23,590 nt of DNA, from the IMG/VR virus record IMGVR_UViG_3300030688_000121, positions 1-23,590 of that record; one strand, written 5' to 3'. Source of the DNA: a virus. The notes under the pieces were generated by a model. The model was not told the DNA's origin. It saw only the letters and a list, made by a program, of their open reading frames with translations, and ran no database searches. Shown here piece by piece: positions 1 through 8,320 of the stretch (position 1 is its first letter; every line of letters begins with the position of its first letter). Made by a program: the position numbers and the translations under genes.

Positions 1-1
1 T

Positions 2-1273
2 CATCGGGCCTTACAAACCATTGTCCACAACACGGTAGGTGCTGGCATAGTTCCACAGATTAGATCAGAGAATGAAAAAACGCTCAAAACGCTTTCTCAA
101 CTTTGGCAGGAGTGGGCTGAAACTCCTGCAATCGATATCGAAGGCCGTCAAAATTTCTATTCCATTCAAGCCCAAGCCTTAAGGACAATTGGCAGTGATG
201 GAGAAAGTTTAGTAAGGAAGGTTAAGTCAAAAAATAGCTCAAGAATTCCATACCAGCTTCAGGTACTGGAACCCGACTATCTGGACACTTATAAAGAATA
301 TCGGACTGAGACAGGCTACATCACATCAGGAATTGAATTTAAAAAAGTTTCAGATACGAGGTACGATCGGTTTGCTTACTGGCTTTTTAAAGAACACCCA
401 GGTGGGTTTCTGAATCTCCAATCTTATCAAAGTTATTCCGGTGCTTCGATTCCTATTCCAGCTGATGAAGTGCTGCATATTTACCGCATCGATCGTCCAG
501 GAGCGGTTCGTGGTGTGTCTTGGTTTCATCAGTGCCTTCTTGCGCTTCAAGATCTGCATGATTATCAGCAGGCGGTACTGAGGCACCAGAAGCTCACTGC
601 TTGTTTTGCAGTATTTATCAAAAATTTAAATGGAGATACAGTCCTGCCTGAAGAAGAGGAGCTTTCCGATATTCAGCCTGGGATGGTGTACAGACTCAAT
701 CCAGGTGAGGACATTAGCCTAGTTCAACCACCGGAACCTGCCACAAATTATGGAGAGTATTGTAATCATCATTTAAAATCCATTGCCTCAGCATTGGGAA
801 TTACTTTTGAATGTTTAAGCTCGGATCTTTCGAACGTGAATTTCTCAAGTGGACGAATGGGCTGGATTGAAATGTTTAGGAATATCGATTCTTGGCAGTC
901 TCAGATGCTCATTCCTCAGCTTTGTGATCCGGTGTGGAATCTGTTTTTAAATACTGCACAAGCGTATGGGATTGATACTTCAGATGTGACGGTCAACTGG
1001 GTTCCTCCTAAGCGCGAGATGATTAATCCTACAGATGAAGTAGAAGCTTTAAAAACTGAAGTGAGATCTGGGTTTGTCACCTACAGTGAAGCTTTAAGAA
1101 GTTTAGGAAAAGACCCAGAACCTCATATGGTAGAGGCCGCTAGGGACTTTGAAAAACTCAAGCAACTTGGATTACGCCTCGAATGTGACCCCTCCACTGA
1201 AATTCAAAAACCTCAACCCCAGCTCAAGCTATTAAAGGAGCCACCTCATGCCAAATCTGATCAACAATCGTGA
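2..1273 (+). CDS. Phage portal protein, lambda family (5' end outside window)
   Basis: The reading frame is open from the second base of the window to a TGA at 1271-1273, so at least 423 C-terminal residues are visible and the start lies upstream. The product resembles the lambda gpB portal family: an early HRALQTIVHNTVGAGI segment, then ALRTIGSDGES and VLHIYRIDRPGAVRGVSW, which are typical of that family. The portal is the dodecameric ring at the capsid vertex through which DNA is packaged and to which the tail attaches. The next gene, for the capsid protease/major capsid fusion, starts inside this one with a 26-base overlap, as expected for a head-gene cluster. Terminase genes would be expected just upstream. 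An internal ATG at 470 is not the real start, because conserved portal sequence continues upstream of it. Confidence 0.88.
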   Translation, partial: HRALQTIVHNTVGAGIVPQIRSENEKTLKTLSQLWQEWAETPAIDIEGRQNFYSIQAQALRTIGSDGESLVRKVKSKNSSRIPYQLQVLEPDYLDTYKEYRTETGYITSGIEFKKVSDTRYDRFAYWLFKEHPGGFLNLQSYQSYSGASIPIPADEVLHIYRIDRPGAVRGVSWFHQCLLALQDLHDYQQAVLRHQKLTACFAVFIKNLNGDTVLPEEEELSDIQPGMVYRLNPGEDISLVQPPEPATNYGEYCNHHLKSIASALGITFECLSSDLSNVNFSSGRMGWIEMFRNIDSWQSQMLIPQLCDPVWNLFLNTAQAYGIDTSDVTVNWVPPKREMINPTDEVEALKTEVRSGFVTYSEALRSLGKDPEPHMVEAARDFEKLKQLGLRLECDPSTEIQKPQPQLKLLKEPPHAKSDQQS

Positions 1274-3230
1274 TCAAAATGAAGACAAAAAAGAAGATGA
1301 AGACAAAGAAAAGCGTGACGCCCCTGATCCCGACGAAGAAGAACGGGAGAAGGAGGATGAAAAAGAAGACGATGAAGAAGATAAAAAAGAAAAAGAAGAC
1401 AAGGAACGCTCCGTTGAACTTGTCTTTTCTACAGGAGCAGGAGTTGTCAGGCAGGATGAAAACGGAAAGGAATATTTAGAAGTACTTTCTCTTGAGCCTG
1501 GAGCGGTGGATTTTTCAAGGCTCAATTCTGGGAAAGCTCCGCTGCTCAATTCCCATGCACGAGATGGGCTCAGTAATATTCTAGGAGTCGTGAGTCAGGC
1601 TTGGATTGATCCCAGCACGAATCATGGGGTTGCAAAAGTGCGCTTTAGTCGAAGGCCTGATGTAGATCCGATCTTCCAAGACGTAAAGGATAAAATTATT
1701 GTCTCAACCTCTGTCGGTTATTCCGTGAATGCTTACGAAGATGCTACCCAGCCAGGAGATGAAATACCAGTCAGGCTAATCACGTCCTGGACGCCCCATG
1801 AAATTAGCTTAGTGGGAGTTCCTGCGGATCCTCATTCCGCAGTGAGAAAAAAACAAAGAATCGAGATGAGAGTCATGCAAAAAAACACCAATGACGTCAT
1901 TGCTTCCGAGCGGACGCGAGGACTAGAAATTAGAAAAGCAGCACTTGCATTAGGAGTCGGAGGCACTTTTGTTGAAAAGCTCATTAAAGATGGGGATTCC
2001 GTAGATGAAGCGAGAGGAAAACTCATTGATGAGATGATTCGAGTTAAACCCAAACATGACATTATTGGCCATCACAGTTTTCAATCTGGATCTATGGATG
2101 AAGTAGAAACAAGGAAGCGGGGAATTGAAAGCGCGATTTTACATAAAATGGCTCCCCAGACTTATAAACTGGATGATCTAGGCAAGCGCTACATGGCAAG
2201 CCGCCTGGTGGATTACGCCCAAATGTCCATGCGTGGGTATGGGGGAATGTCAGACCGAGAATTTTACAATGCACCGATGGATACCTTCATGCGGGCTTTT
2301 AATGGAGGAACAAGCGATTTTCCAGCCATTTTAGCCAATGTTCTTAATAAGGAACTCAGGCGTGGATTTGAATCGGCTCCAGCTACATGGCAAGCCTTTT
2401 GTCGTAAGACCAATGTGAATAACCTAAAACCCATTCAGCGGCCACAGCTAGGTGAAGCGCCTCTGATGGAAAAAGTAAATGAACACGGAGAATATCGCAG
2501 GGGTGGAATTTCAGAAACCAACCAGACCTATTCACTCGATGAATACGGAAAGATCATGTCGTTACCACTTCGGGTGTTACTTGATGACGATATGAATAGT
2601 TTTAGTAGAATCCCCACACTCATGGGTTCAGCTGCTTCTGATTTCATGTCAGAGACGTTTTATAATTTACTGGGCAATAATCCAAATTTAAGAAATGGAG
2701 ATAAATACACCCCACTCTTTGACTCTAATACCCACTATAATGTGGCTGATTCAGGTGCTGAAATTAGCGTAGATTCTCTTTCGCAGGCCCGAACCGCGTT
2801 TAGGCAACAAAAAGGACAAGCAGGCCGTGTGCTCAATCTTCAGCCTAAATGGTTGCTCCTGCCTAGTGCTTTAGAAACAAAAGCGGAGCAGTTTTTGTCT
2901 CAAAATCTTTTAGTGGGACAAATTGCAAATGCAACTTCACCGCAAGGGATTTCTTTATCGAGCTACAATCCCTTTGCTAATAAACTGACTCCTATTGTGG
3001 AGCCACGCTTGGATCAATTCTCTAAAACTGCGTGGTACGTCGTGGGCGACATGGATCGGATTGATATCTGTGAGGTGGCTTACTTAAACGGAATGGAATC
3101 TCCAATAATTATTAGTCGGGATGGATTTTCTAGCTCAGGTGTTGAGTGGCGCATTAATCACTTTTTTGGGTTTGGATTTTTAGAATATCGAAGCTGGTTC
3201 ATGTTCAAAAAAATGAAAGGCGAAAAGTAA
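1248..3230 (+). CDS. Prohead protease / major capsid protein fusion
   Basis: This 660-residue protein has three parts. Residues 8-53 are almost entirely D, E, K and R. Residues 55-200 resemble an HK97-type prohead (U35) serine protease: H103 in NSHARDG and S155 in STSVGYSV are the likely catalytic His and Ser, followed by HEISLVGVPADP. Residues about 250-660 look like a major capsid protein of the HK97 fold, with the motif MSLPLRVLLDDDMNSF. In related phages this fused form is known: the protease cleaves itself from the capsid domain during head maturation. The charged segment could act as a scaffolding element, which is my inference. The ATG at 1248 follows AGGAG within the portal gene. The capsid cement gene follows after one base. 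Confidence 0.88.
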   Translation: MPNLINNRDQNEDKKEDEDKEKRDAPDPDEEEREKEDEKEDDEEDKKEKEDKERSVELVFSTGAGVVRQDENGKEYLEVLSLEPGAVDFSRLNSGKAPLLNSHARDGLSNILGVVSQAWIDPSTNHGVAKVRFSRRPDVDPIFQDVKDKIIVSTSVGYSVNAYEDATQPGDEIPVRLITSWTPHEISLVGVPADPHSAVRKKQRIEMRVMQKNTNDVIASERTRGLEIRKAALALGVGGTFVEKLIKDGDSVDEARGKLIDEMIRVKPKHDIIGHHSFQSGSMDEVETRKRGIESAILHKMAPQTYKLDDLGKRYMASRLVDYAQMSMRGYGGMSDREFYNAPMDTFMRAFNGGTSDFPAILANVLNKELRRGFESAPATWQAFCRKTNVNNLKPIQRPQLGEAPLMEKVNEHGEYRRGGISETNQTYSLDEYGKIMSLPLRVLLDDDMNSFSRIPTLMGSAASDFMSETFYNLLGNNPNLRNGDKYTPLFDSNTHYNVADSGAEISVDSLSQARTAFRQQKGQAGRVLNLQPKWLLLPSALETKAEQFLSQNLLVGQIANATSPQGISLSSYNPFANKLTPIVEPRLDQFSKTAWYVVGDMDRIDICEVAYLNGMESPIIISRDGFSSSGVEWRINHFFGFGFLEYRSWFMFKKMKGEK

Positions 3231-3231
3231 A

Positions 3232-3597
3232 ATGCAAAATTATTCCTACAGTGGTCAGTCGATTCCATTTTTAGCAACAGAGGCTGTCGTTTCAGGTCAA
3301 CCCTATCTTCTAGGAAGTGCCTTTGGTGTGGTTTCAAATACTCTGATACCAGGACAGTCAGGGGAACTTTTTGTCACGGGCGTATGGAGGCTTAAAAAAG
3401 ATGCCAGTGATGTCAAAATTGGAGCGAAACTTTATTGGGATACGACCAATAAAGATAAATACCTGACAGTCTGGGAAAAGGTAGATGCCAATGGCGCAGC
3501 TGTTCCTACTCCTCCCACGCTCAAACTTGTTGGACTTGCAGCAGAAGCCACAGCAGGCGATACGATTTTATGCAGGCTGAATGGAGTCTCCGTTTGA
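3232..3597 (+). CDS. DUF2190-type capsid decoration (cement) protein
   Basis: This 121-residue protein fits the DUF2190 family. It has the typical opening YSYSGQSIPFLATEAVVSGQ, a central GVWRLKKDASDVKIGAKLYWD segment, and a C-terminal GLAAEATAGDTILCRLNG. Family members are small trimer-forming proteins that sit on the outside of the phage capsid and stabilise it. The gene starts one base after the stop of the capsid fusion gene, with AAAGG upstream. Its last 28 bases overlap the start of the head-tail joining gene. Position directly after the capsid gene is standard for this family. There is no signal peptide or membrane segment. Confidence 0.83.
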   Translation: MQNYSYSGQSIPFLATEAVVSGQPYLLGSAFGVVSNTLIPGQSGELFVTGVWRLKKDASDVKIGAKLYWDTTNKDKYLTVWEKVDANGAAVPTPPTLKLVGLAAEATAGDTILCRLNGVSV

Positions 3598-3914
3598 GCT
3601 TTCATCCCTATTCCGAACTGCTTTTTGATGCTTGTGCTTCCTGTCTAGGTGAGAAGGCAGAATTTTGCCAGAAAGAAGGTCAATCCTTCCTTCTTTCTGG
3701 CGTGTTTACGAAGGAATACCAGCTCATTCGTGAAGGATCAATCGATACTGTTGTTTCCTCAAGCGCTCCGGTCTTTGAAGTGTCAAGCAAGGCGTGTCCT
3801 GCAAAAGTAGGAGATCGCTTAAAAATCAGAGGCGAGCTTTACCGCGTGGTTGAGATTCAACCCAACGGGGAAGGACAAACGAAGCTTGTCCTGAAAAAAG
3901 GAGAAAAGCTGTGA
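3570..3914 (+). CDS. Head-tail joining protein (gpFII-like)
   Basis: The 114-residue product resembles the lambda gpFII/phage attachment family in length, in position after the capsid genes, and in its C-terminal half (GDRLKIRGELYRVVEIQPN followed by a strand ending LVLKKGEKL). Proteins of this kind sit at the head-tail interface and complete the connector. ATG 3570 is the only good in-frame start; it lies within the preceding gene and has only a weak ribosome site, so coupling to the upstream gene is likely. The stop overlaps the GTG of the next gene as GTGA. The family call rests on sequence feel and gene order, not on an alignment. Confidence 0.65.
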   Translation: MQAEWSLRLSFHPYSELLFDACASCLGEKAEFCQKEGQSFLLSGVFTKEYQLIREGSIDTVVSSSAPVFEVSSKACPAKVGDRLKIRGELYRVVEIQPNGEGQTKLVLKKGEKL

Positions 3915-4393
3915 ACCGCCGTAAGCTGATTCGGGATTATATTGTAGATCTTTTGGATAGAAGCTTGGAGGACACCCAAGTTTACCATTCCAGAAGAATT
4001 CCGATTGCCAGTGGGGAATGCAGGGTGGTGAACGTATCGATTGAGAAGGAGCACAGCGAGCCTTTTGCCAAAAGTCCACTGGAACTCAAAAAAACAGCCG
4101 AGCTTTCTATTGAGATTTTGGCATTAGATTTTGAGGATGAAAACTCCGATGACTTGATTGATTCGATCACGGCAAAGATTGAAGAGTTACTTCACTTTGA
4201 TGAAAGTTTTCATAACCTGATTGATCAATGTGTTTTGAAAAGCACAGAAACCTATTACGTCAGAGAAAGCGAACAAGAACAAGGCATGGCTAGGATGGTG
4301 TACGAAGTGATTTATTTTTCCATCCCGCATCAAACAAGCAGGCTTGATGATTTCACCCAAGCTTTTGTTCAATTCAAAGAAAGAAACGTATGA
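3911..4393 (+). CDS. Tail terminator / minor tail protein (gpU-like)
   Basis: This 160-residue protein lies between the head-tail joining gene and the sheath gene, where a tail terminator or tail-completion protein is expected. The pattern of an N-terminal helix (RRKLIRDYIVDLLDR), a strand rich in Ser/Thr/Glu (KKTAELSIEILALDF), an acidic helix (DSITAKIEELLHF) and a last strand (MVYEVIYFSIPHQ) is like lambda gpU-type proteins, which cap the finished tail. The start is GTG at 3911, overlapping the previous stop as GTGA. The stop overlaps the next ATG as ATGA, so the gene is translationally linked on both sides. The exact family is uncertain. Confidence 0.6.
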   Translation: MNRRKLIRDYIVDLLDRSLEDTQVYHSRRIPIASGECRVVNVSIEKEHSEPFAKSPLELKKTAELSIEILALDFEDENSDDLIDSITAKIEELLHFDESFHNLIDQCVLKSTETYYVRESEQEQGMARMVYEVIYFSIPHQTSRLDDFTQAFVQFKERNV

Positions 4394-5841
4394 TTCCAGA
4401 AAGCAGAATTCCATTTATTTATGTTGATTTTGATAATAGCAAAGCCATCACGCCAGGAGGATCTCAGGCTTACAATGTATTATTGATCGGACAAAAGCTG
4501 GATACAGCTGTAGGTCCTTCCCTGACTCCTACCTTAATTCGCAATGAGAAAGATGTCAGCGATTTATTTGGCTACGGCTCGATGCTTCATCTCATGGCTA
4601 AAGGCTATTTCTCAAACACTCCTACGGCAAAAACTTACGTAATCTCTCTAGATGATCCAAAAGGTTCAACCGCCGCTCAGTGGGGTATTACACTGGAGGG
4701 TGCTTACGTGAGCAATGGGAGTTTACCCCTTTTTATTGCAGGCAAAAAGTTTGAGGCCATCGTCACCAAAGAGACAACCAAATTCTTTTCAGATTTAGCT
4801 GATAAAATTACCAAAGACTCTTCTTGTCCACTCAAAGCAGAGGCTCACGAGTCAGCTCTCACTTTGACAGCTAAAAATAAGGGAGTCATGGCTGGAAATA
4901 TTGATGTCAGAGCGGAGTTAGGGTTTTCAAAACAACCCGCAGCAGGACTCAAGCTCAAGGTTGAACATACTCAAGCTGAAGCTGGCATGGGAGATGTAAA
5001 TCTTGAAGAATGTATTAAAAAAATTGCAGACAAACAGTTTCATATCATCGTCAATCCCTACACCGATCAAGAGTCTCTTCATGTTTTAGATCAGGATTTG
5101 ACGGAACGGTTCTTAGCATCAAGACAACTCGAAGGCCAAATGATTGCAGCTTTAGGTGGTGATGATGTGGTTTTAACTGACTCAAAGCAAACACCCCTTC
5201 AGCATTCCAAGCACATGACTTTTTTAGCCACTGGAAAAAATAGTCCTACCCCTTCTTTTGTGTGGGCAGCAGCTTTATCCGCAGTGGTAGCTAATGAGGG
5301 ACAAGTGGACCCTGCCAGGCCTTTTAATACTTTGCCTATTTATGGATGCCTACCTGATGAGGATGGAAGTCGTTATGAAAGAGCAGCACGAGCAAGATTG
5401 CTGGATGCAGGCTTTAGCACGTACAATGTTGATTTTAATGGCAACCCCAGGATTGAAAGGCTGATTACAACTTATTCTAATATTAATTCAACAACAGATC
5501 AGAGTTATTTATCACTCAATACTTTACTCACACTTTCTTATTTGCGCTTTAGTTTTGTGAACTATTTTTCAGCCAAGTACCCCAGGCACAAGCTGGCGGA
5601 TGATTCGGCTATCGTTCATCCAGGATCCGCAATTCTCACACCAAAAACGGCTCAATGTGAGGCTGTAGCATTATTTTTAAGCTGGGAAGAGGACGGGCTG
5701 GTTGAAAATTTTGATCAGTTTAAAAGTGATCTTATTGTGGAGAGAAATACAAAGGATCGGGGAAGACTCGATTTCTTTATATCTCCCAGGCTCATCTCTC
5801 AGCTGAATGTGATGGGTGCAAAAATTTCATTTCTGATTTGA
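4390..5841 (+). CDS. Contractile tail sheath protein (Mu gpL-like)
   Basis: The 483-residue product is a tail sheath protein. It begins with SRIPFIYVDFDNSKA, has the mid-protein sheath core including PARPFNTLPIYG, and ends with DGLVENFDQFKSDLIVER followed by a short hydrophobic end, the usual C-terminus of Mu gpL relatives. Sheath subunits form the outer cylinder of a myovirus tail and contract to drive the tube through the host envelope. The tube gene follows 7 bases later, as in Mu. ATG 4390 overlaps the previous stop as ATGA. The length is close to that of Mu gpL. This gene shows the phage has a contractile tail even though its portal is lambda-like. Confidence 0.92.
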   Translation: MIPESRIPFIYVDFDNSKAITPGGSQAYNVLLIGQKLDTAVGPSLTPTLIRNEKDVSDLFGYGSMLHLMAKGYFSNTPTAKTYVISLDDPKGSTAAQWGITLEGAYVSNGSLPLFIAGKKFEAIVTKETTKFFSDLADKITKDSSCPLKAEAHESALTLTAKNKGVMAGNIDVRAELGFSKQPAAGLKLKVEHTQAEAGMGDVNLEECIKKIADKQFHIIVNPYTDQESLHVLDQDLTERFLASRQLEGQMIAALGGDDVVLTDSKQTPLQHSKHMTFLATGKNSPTPSFVWAAALSAVVANEGQVDPARPFNTLPIYGCLPDEDGSRYERAARARLLDAGFSTYNVDFNGNPRIERLITTYSNINSTTDQSYLSLNTLLTLSYLRFSFVNYFSAKYPRHKLADDSAIVHPGSAILTPKTAQCEAVALFLSWEEDGLVENFDQFKSDLIVERNTKDRGRLDFFISPRLISQLNVMGAKISFLI

Positions 5842-5848
5842 GGACATT

Positions 5849-6223
5849 ATGGCTTATGTGAATCGAAGATCTGGCATTATTCATTTAAAAATTAACGGGA
5901 CCTTGTATTCAGCCAAGGGAGGCTCCTTTAAATATAATTTGGGAGCTCCTAAGAATGAGGCCTTGCTGGATGCTGCTGGATCCTCCATTGGATACAAATC
6001 GACTGCTCAAGTGCCCTTCATTGAAGGGGAGATTTATGACAGCCATGATTTGGATTTAAAAACTCTTTGCACGCTCGATGATGGCACAGCCACGCTTGAG
6101 CTTGCCAATGGAAAGACAGTCATTTTACGAAATTGCTGGTTTGCAGGCACCGGAGAGACCCAGACGGAAGAGGCCACCATTGCTTTTAGGCTTGAGGGAA
6201 GATCCGCAGAAGAACTCAAATAA
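5849..6223 (+). CDS. Tail tube protein (Mu gpM-like)
   Basis: This 124-residue protein matches the Mu-type tail tube family: an early GIIHLKINGTLYSAKGG, then PFIEGEIYDSHDLDLKTL, and a beta-rich C-terminal half including LANGKTVILRNCWFAG and EATIAFRLEG. Tube subunits stack as hexamers inside the sheath and form the DNA channel. The ATG at 5849 follows a GAGGA ribosome site, and the gene sits directly after the sheath gene, the invariant order in these phages. No targeting signal is present. The next gene is the tail assembly chaperone. Confidence 0.9.
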   Translation: MAYVNRRSGIIHLKINGTLYSAKGGSFKYNLGAPKNEALLDAAGSSIGYKSTAQVPFIEGEIYDSHDLDLKTLCTLDDGTATLELANGKTVILRNCWFAGTGETQTEEATIAFRLEGRSAEELK

Positions 6224-6249
6224 CCGTACAAACACAAAAGGAAATTTTT

Positions 6250-6516
6250 ATGATAAAAAGAATAGAACTTAAAGCCCCGATTCAAAATGGATCAGAACTG
6301 ATTACTGAGCTTGTATTTCAACCGGTTAAGGCAAAACACATTAGGCTTTTGCCCCTTGCTAATACGAACATGAATTTTCACATCCAATTAGCAGGCACTT
6401 TAACAGGAACCCCGCCCAGTGTGATGGATGAGCTTTCAGCAGAAGATACGTTTCAGGTGATAGAGGTGATCGAAAATTTTTTTCTACCTTTCCTAAAGAT
6501 TGGAGCGGCAAACTAG
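6250..6516 (+). CDS. Tail assembly chaperone (P2 gpE / Mu gp41-like), zero-frame product
   Basis: This 88-residue protein fits the tail assembly chaperone family that includes P2 gpE, Mu gp41 and phage gp14 (KAKHIRLLPLANTNM and MDELSAEDTFQVIEVIENFF). These chaperones bind the tape measure protein and help tube subunits polymerise around it. The gene has a strong AAAAGGAAA ribosome site 7 bases before ATG 6250. Its last codons cross the run AAAATTTTTTTC at 6473-6484, where a -1 slip would extend the protein into the downstream frame ending at 6629. Position between tube and tape measure genes agrees with this. Confidence 0.85.
   Translation: MIKRIELKAPIQNGSELITELVFQPVKAKHIRLLPLANTNMNFHIQLAGTLTGTPPSVMDELSAEDTFQVIEVIENFFLPFLKIGAAN
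6474..6483 (+). other. Predicted -1 ribosomal frameshift site
   Basis: In the zero frame the codons read GAA AAT TTT TTT CTA. This contains two overlapping X XXY YYZ-type heptamers, A AAT TTT (6474-6480) and T TTT TTT (6477-6483). A -1 slip at either would enter the frame that encodes a P2 gpE'-like tail. A small hairpin (TAGG, bulged G, C / GCCTA, 6513-6528) lies downstream, but farther than the usual 5-9 base spacer. The downstream frame has no start codon of its own, which argues that the site is used. The slip itself is predicted, not observed. Confidence 0.75.
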
Positions 6517-6629
6517 GGCTTTTTGCCTATCTTTTTCATTTTCAACCTGAATCTTTATGGGAATTTACAGAGGAAGATTTTTCATTCTGGAGTGAAAACG
6601 CTGAATTATGCCAACAAACTTTTCAGTAG
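6480..6629 (+). CDS. Tail assembly chaperone frameshift extension (gpE'-like)
   Basis: Read in the -1 frame from the slippery site, 49 codons run to a TAG at 6627-6629. They encode KDWSGKLGLFAYLFHFQP, then SLWEFTEEDFSFWSENAEL. The spacing of Trp, Phe and His-Phe-x-Pro residues resembles the P2 gpE/E'-type second chaperone domain. The frame contains no ATG, GTG or TTG, so it can only be made as an extension of the preceding gene, giving a fusion of about 126 residues. Its end overlaps the first 22 bases of the tape measure gene. Such extended chaperones, made in a minority of translations, are a well-known feature of lambda, P2 and Mu-type tails. Confidence 0.75.
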   Translation, partial: FSTFPKDWSGKLGLFAYLFHFQPESLWEFTEEDFSFWSENAELCQQTFQ

Positions 6630-8320
6630 CAGTCACCATTCGAGCCATTGACGAGGTGACGAAAACCATTAACCGAGTCACAAGCAACATCTCTAAGCAA
6701 AGCTCGTCCGTGAAAGCGTTAGGCCAGAATCTTGCTCTTGCCACTCCACCTCGTCACTTCACTCAGGCAGCAAAAGACCTAGGTGCTGAGATCTCAGGCA
6801 TTACAAAATCTTCTGAAATGAAGCGTTTTATAACTGATGTAGAACTAGGAACAAAACGTGCTGTGACTGGTTTTAGACTCTTGGGAAGTGCTGCAAAAGA
6901 TGTTTTTTCAGTGCTTGCCACTTCGGGCGTTGTCATTGGAGGCCTGTCTTTTGCCTCAAATCGCCTATTCACTGATGTATCTAGGTCTAATATTGAACTC
7001 AAGCATGCGGCCACTCAGCTAAACACTACACCCGATCAACTCAGGTCTTACAGACTTGCAGCGGAAAGTACAGGGGTAGCCCAGGGTGCGATTGACTCTG
7101 CCTTCAGTCGGATCAACGATATGGCGTTTCAGTTTAAAGTGGGGAATACCGCTCCTGCTCAATCGATTGCAGCGCTGAACTCTATCCACCAGGGGACTCC
7201 CATTTCTCTTTTAGATGAGCACAAACGGCAACGTTCCCCTGAGTTGATCTTAGGAGAGTTTTTCGAAAAGCTCAAGACCTCTCACCTTCCTCAAGTGACC
7301 AAAGTTCAATTCATGAATGATTTTCTTGGAAACGCAGATCTTTTACCTTTAGCATCACTCGGAAGGAAGGGTTTTCATGAAAAAGCATCCCAATTTCAAG
7401 GTGAAGATTACAAGGAATCAGATCAGGCAACAGAAAAATATTTACAAGCAACGACGCAGTTCAATACAAGTCTGGATAAGCTCAAACGTCTAGCATCCAT
7501 TGAAATTCTTCCTGGAATTTCTAAAGGATTAGAAGGTATTTCAAACTGGATCAAAGAGCATGGGCAGTCACTTCGAACTCTTTTTAAAGATATCGGTGAA
7601 GGCATTCCACGAGAAATGAGTTCTGCACTCTGGTGGATCAATGGGCTTGTTAAAGGGCTTACTCTTTTGTCAAACACCCTTGGAATTGCTAATTTTGCTT
7701 TCTTAACAATGGGCCTCACCATTGGAGTTAAATTCTATAAAGCATGGCAAGTCTTAAAACCGATTCAAGCTCTTTGTGGGATTGGAGCTAAGCTTAAAAT
7801 GGTGTGGTCAGGCGTGGAAGTGGCTTTTTCAGTGGTTGAAGCGGCTGTAGTTGCTCTCACGTCTCCAATGGGTTTACTCGTTGCTTCGATTGCAATGATT
7901 GTGGGAGCCTTTGTCACTTTAGGTGTGGTTATTTATAAAAACTGGAGCAAGATCAAAGAGGTTTTTAAAAGCTTTAAGCTGGAGTTCAAAAGTAATTTAG
8001 AAGACATAAAAAAACTCATTCATGGAACAATTGATTCTATTTCACAGTTCATGAATCCAAAAAAACTACAATTTTCAAAGGTTTTCTCTCAATTCAAAGT
8101 AGGCCAAGAATCGATCAAACAGAATGAAACTAATTATGAAAAAAAGAATTTAATTCCTAATTACAATAAACCTGTAACTCGTTTAAAAGACAATCCTACC
8201 CCAGCTGAAGTGACCGTCCGGTTTGAAAACTTGCCAAAAGGCGCAAGAATAGACGAGCCACGTGGGACTTCATGGGTCAATCTCTTTGCTGGTTATTCAT
8301 CCGTGGGAGAAAGCGCATGA
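6608..8320 (+). CDS. Tail tape measure protein
   Basis: The 570-residue product sits directly after the tail chaperones and has tape-measure features. The N-terminal half is helical and polar (VTIRAIDEVTKTINRVTSNI onwards), and hydrophobic segments lie at about residues 90-118, 357-380 and 405-440 (including LLVASIAMIVGAFVTLGVVI). The protein sets tail length and is ejected through the tube. It is rather short for a tape measure; at the usual 1.5 angstroms per residue of helix it would suggest a tail of roughly 85 nm or less. ATG 6608 has only a weak ribosome site and lies inside the frameshifted chaperone frame. The next gene starts in its stop codon. Confidence 0.85.
   Translation: MPTNFSVAVTIRAIDEVTKTINRVTSNISKQSSSVKALGQNLALATPPRHFTQAAKDLGAEISGITKSSEMKRFITDVELGTKRAVTGFRLLGSAAKDVFSVLATSGVVIGGLSFASNRLFTDVSRSNIELKHAATQLNTTPDQLRSYRLAAESTGVAQGAIDSAFSRINDMAFQFKVGNTAPAQSIAALNSIHQGTPISLLDEHKRQRSPELILGEFFEKLKTSHLPQVTKVQFMNDFLGNADLLPLASLGRKGFHEKASQFQGEDYKESDQATEKYLQATTQFNTSLDKLKRLASIEILPGISKGLEGISNWIKEHGQSLRTLFKDIGEGIPREMSSALWWINGLVKGLTLLSNTLGIANFAFLTMGLTIGVKFYKAWQVLKPIQALCGIGAKLKMVWSGVEVAFSVVEAAVVALTSPMGLLVASIAMIVGAFVTLGVVIYKNWSKIKEVFKSFKLEFKSNLEDIKKLIHGTIDSISQFMNPKKLQFSKVFSQFKVGQESIKQNETNYEKKNLIPNYNKPVTRLKDNPTPAEVTVRFENLPKGARIDEPRGTSWVNLFAGYSSVGESA

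Noticed and set aside
1274-1549. Minus-strand frame with Ser-rich product opposite the capsid fusion gene
   Set aside because: It is the complement of the D/E/K-coding purine tract, which reads as Ser-rich on the other strand. There is no ribosome site and it lies within a well-supported gene.
8272-8316. Extended N-terminus of the gpN-like protein
   Set aside because: The ATGA overlap with GGGAG at 8317 is the better start, and the added residues only re-read the tape measure C-terminus.
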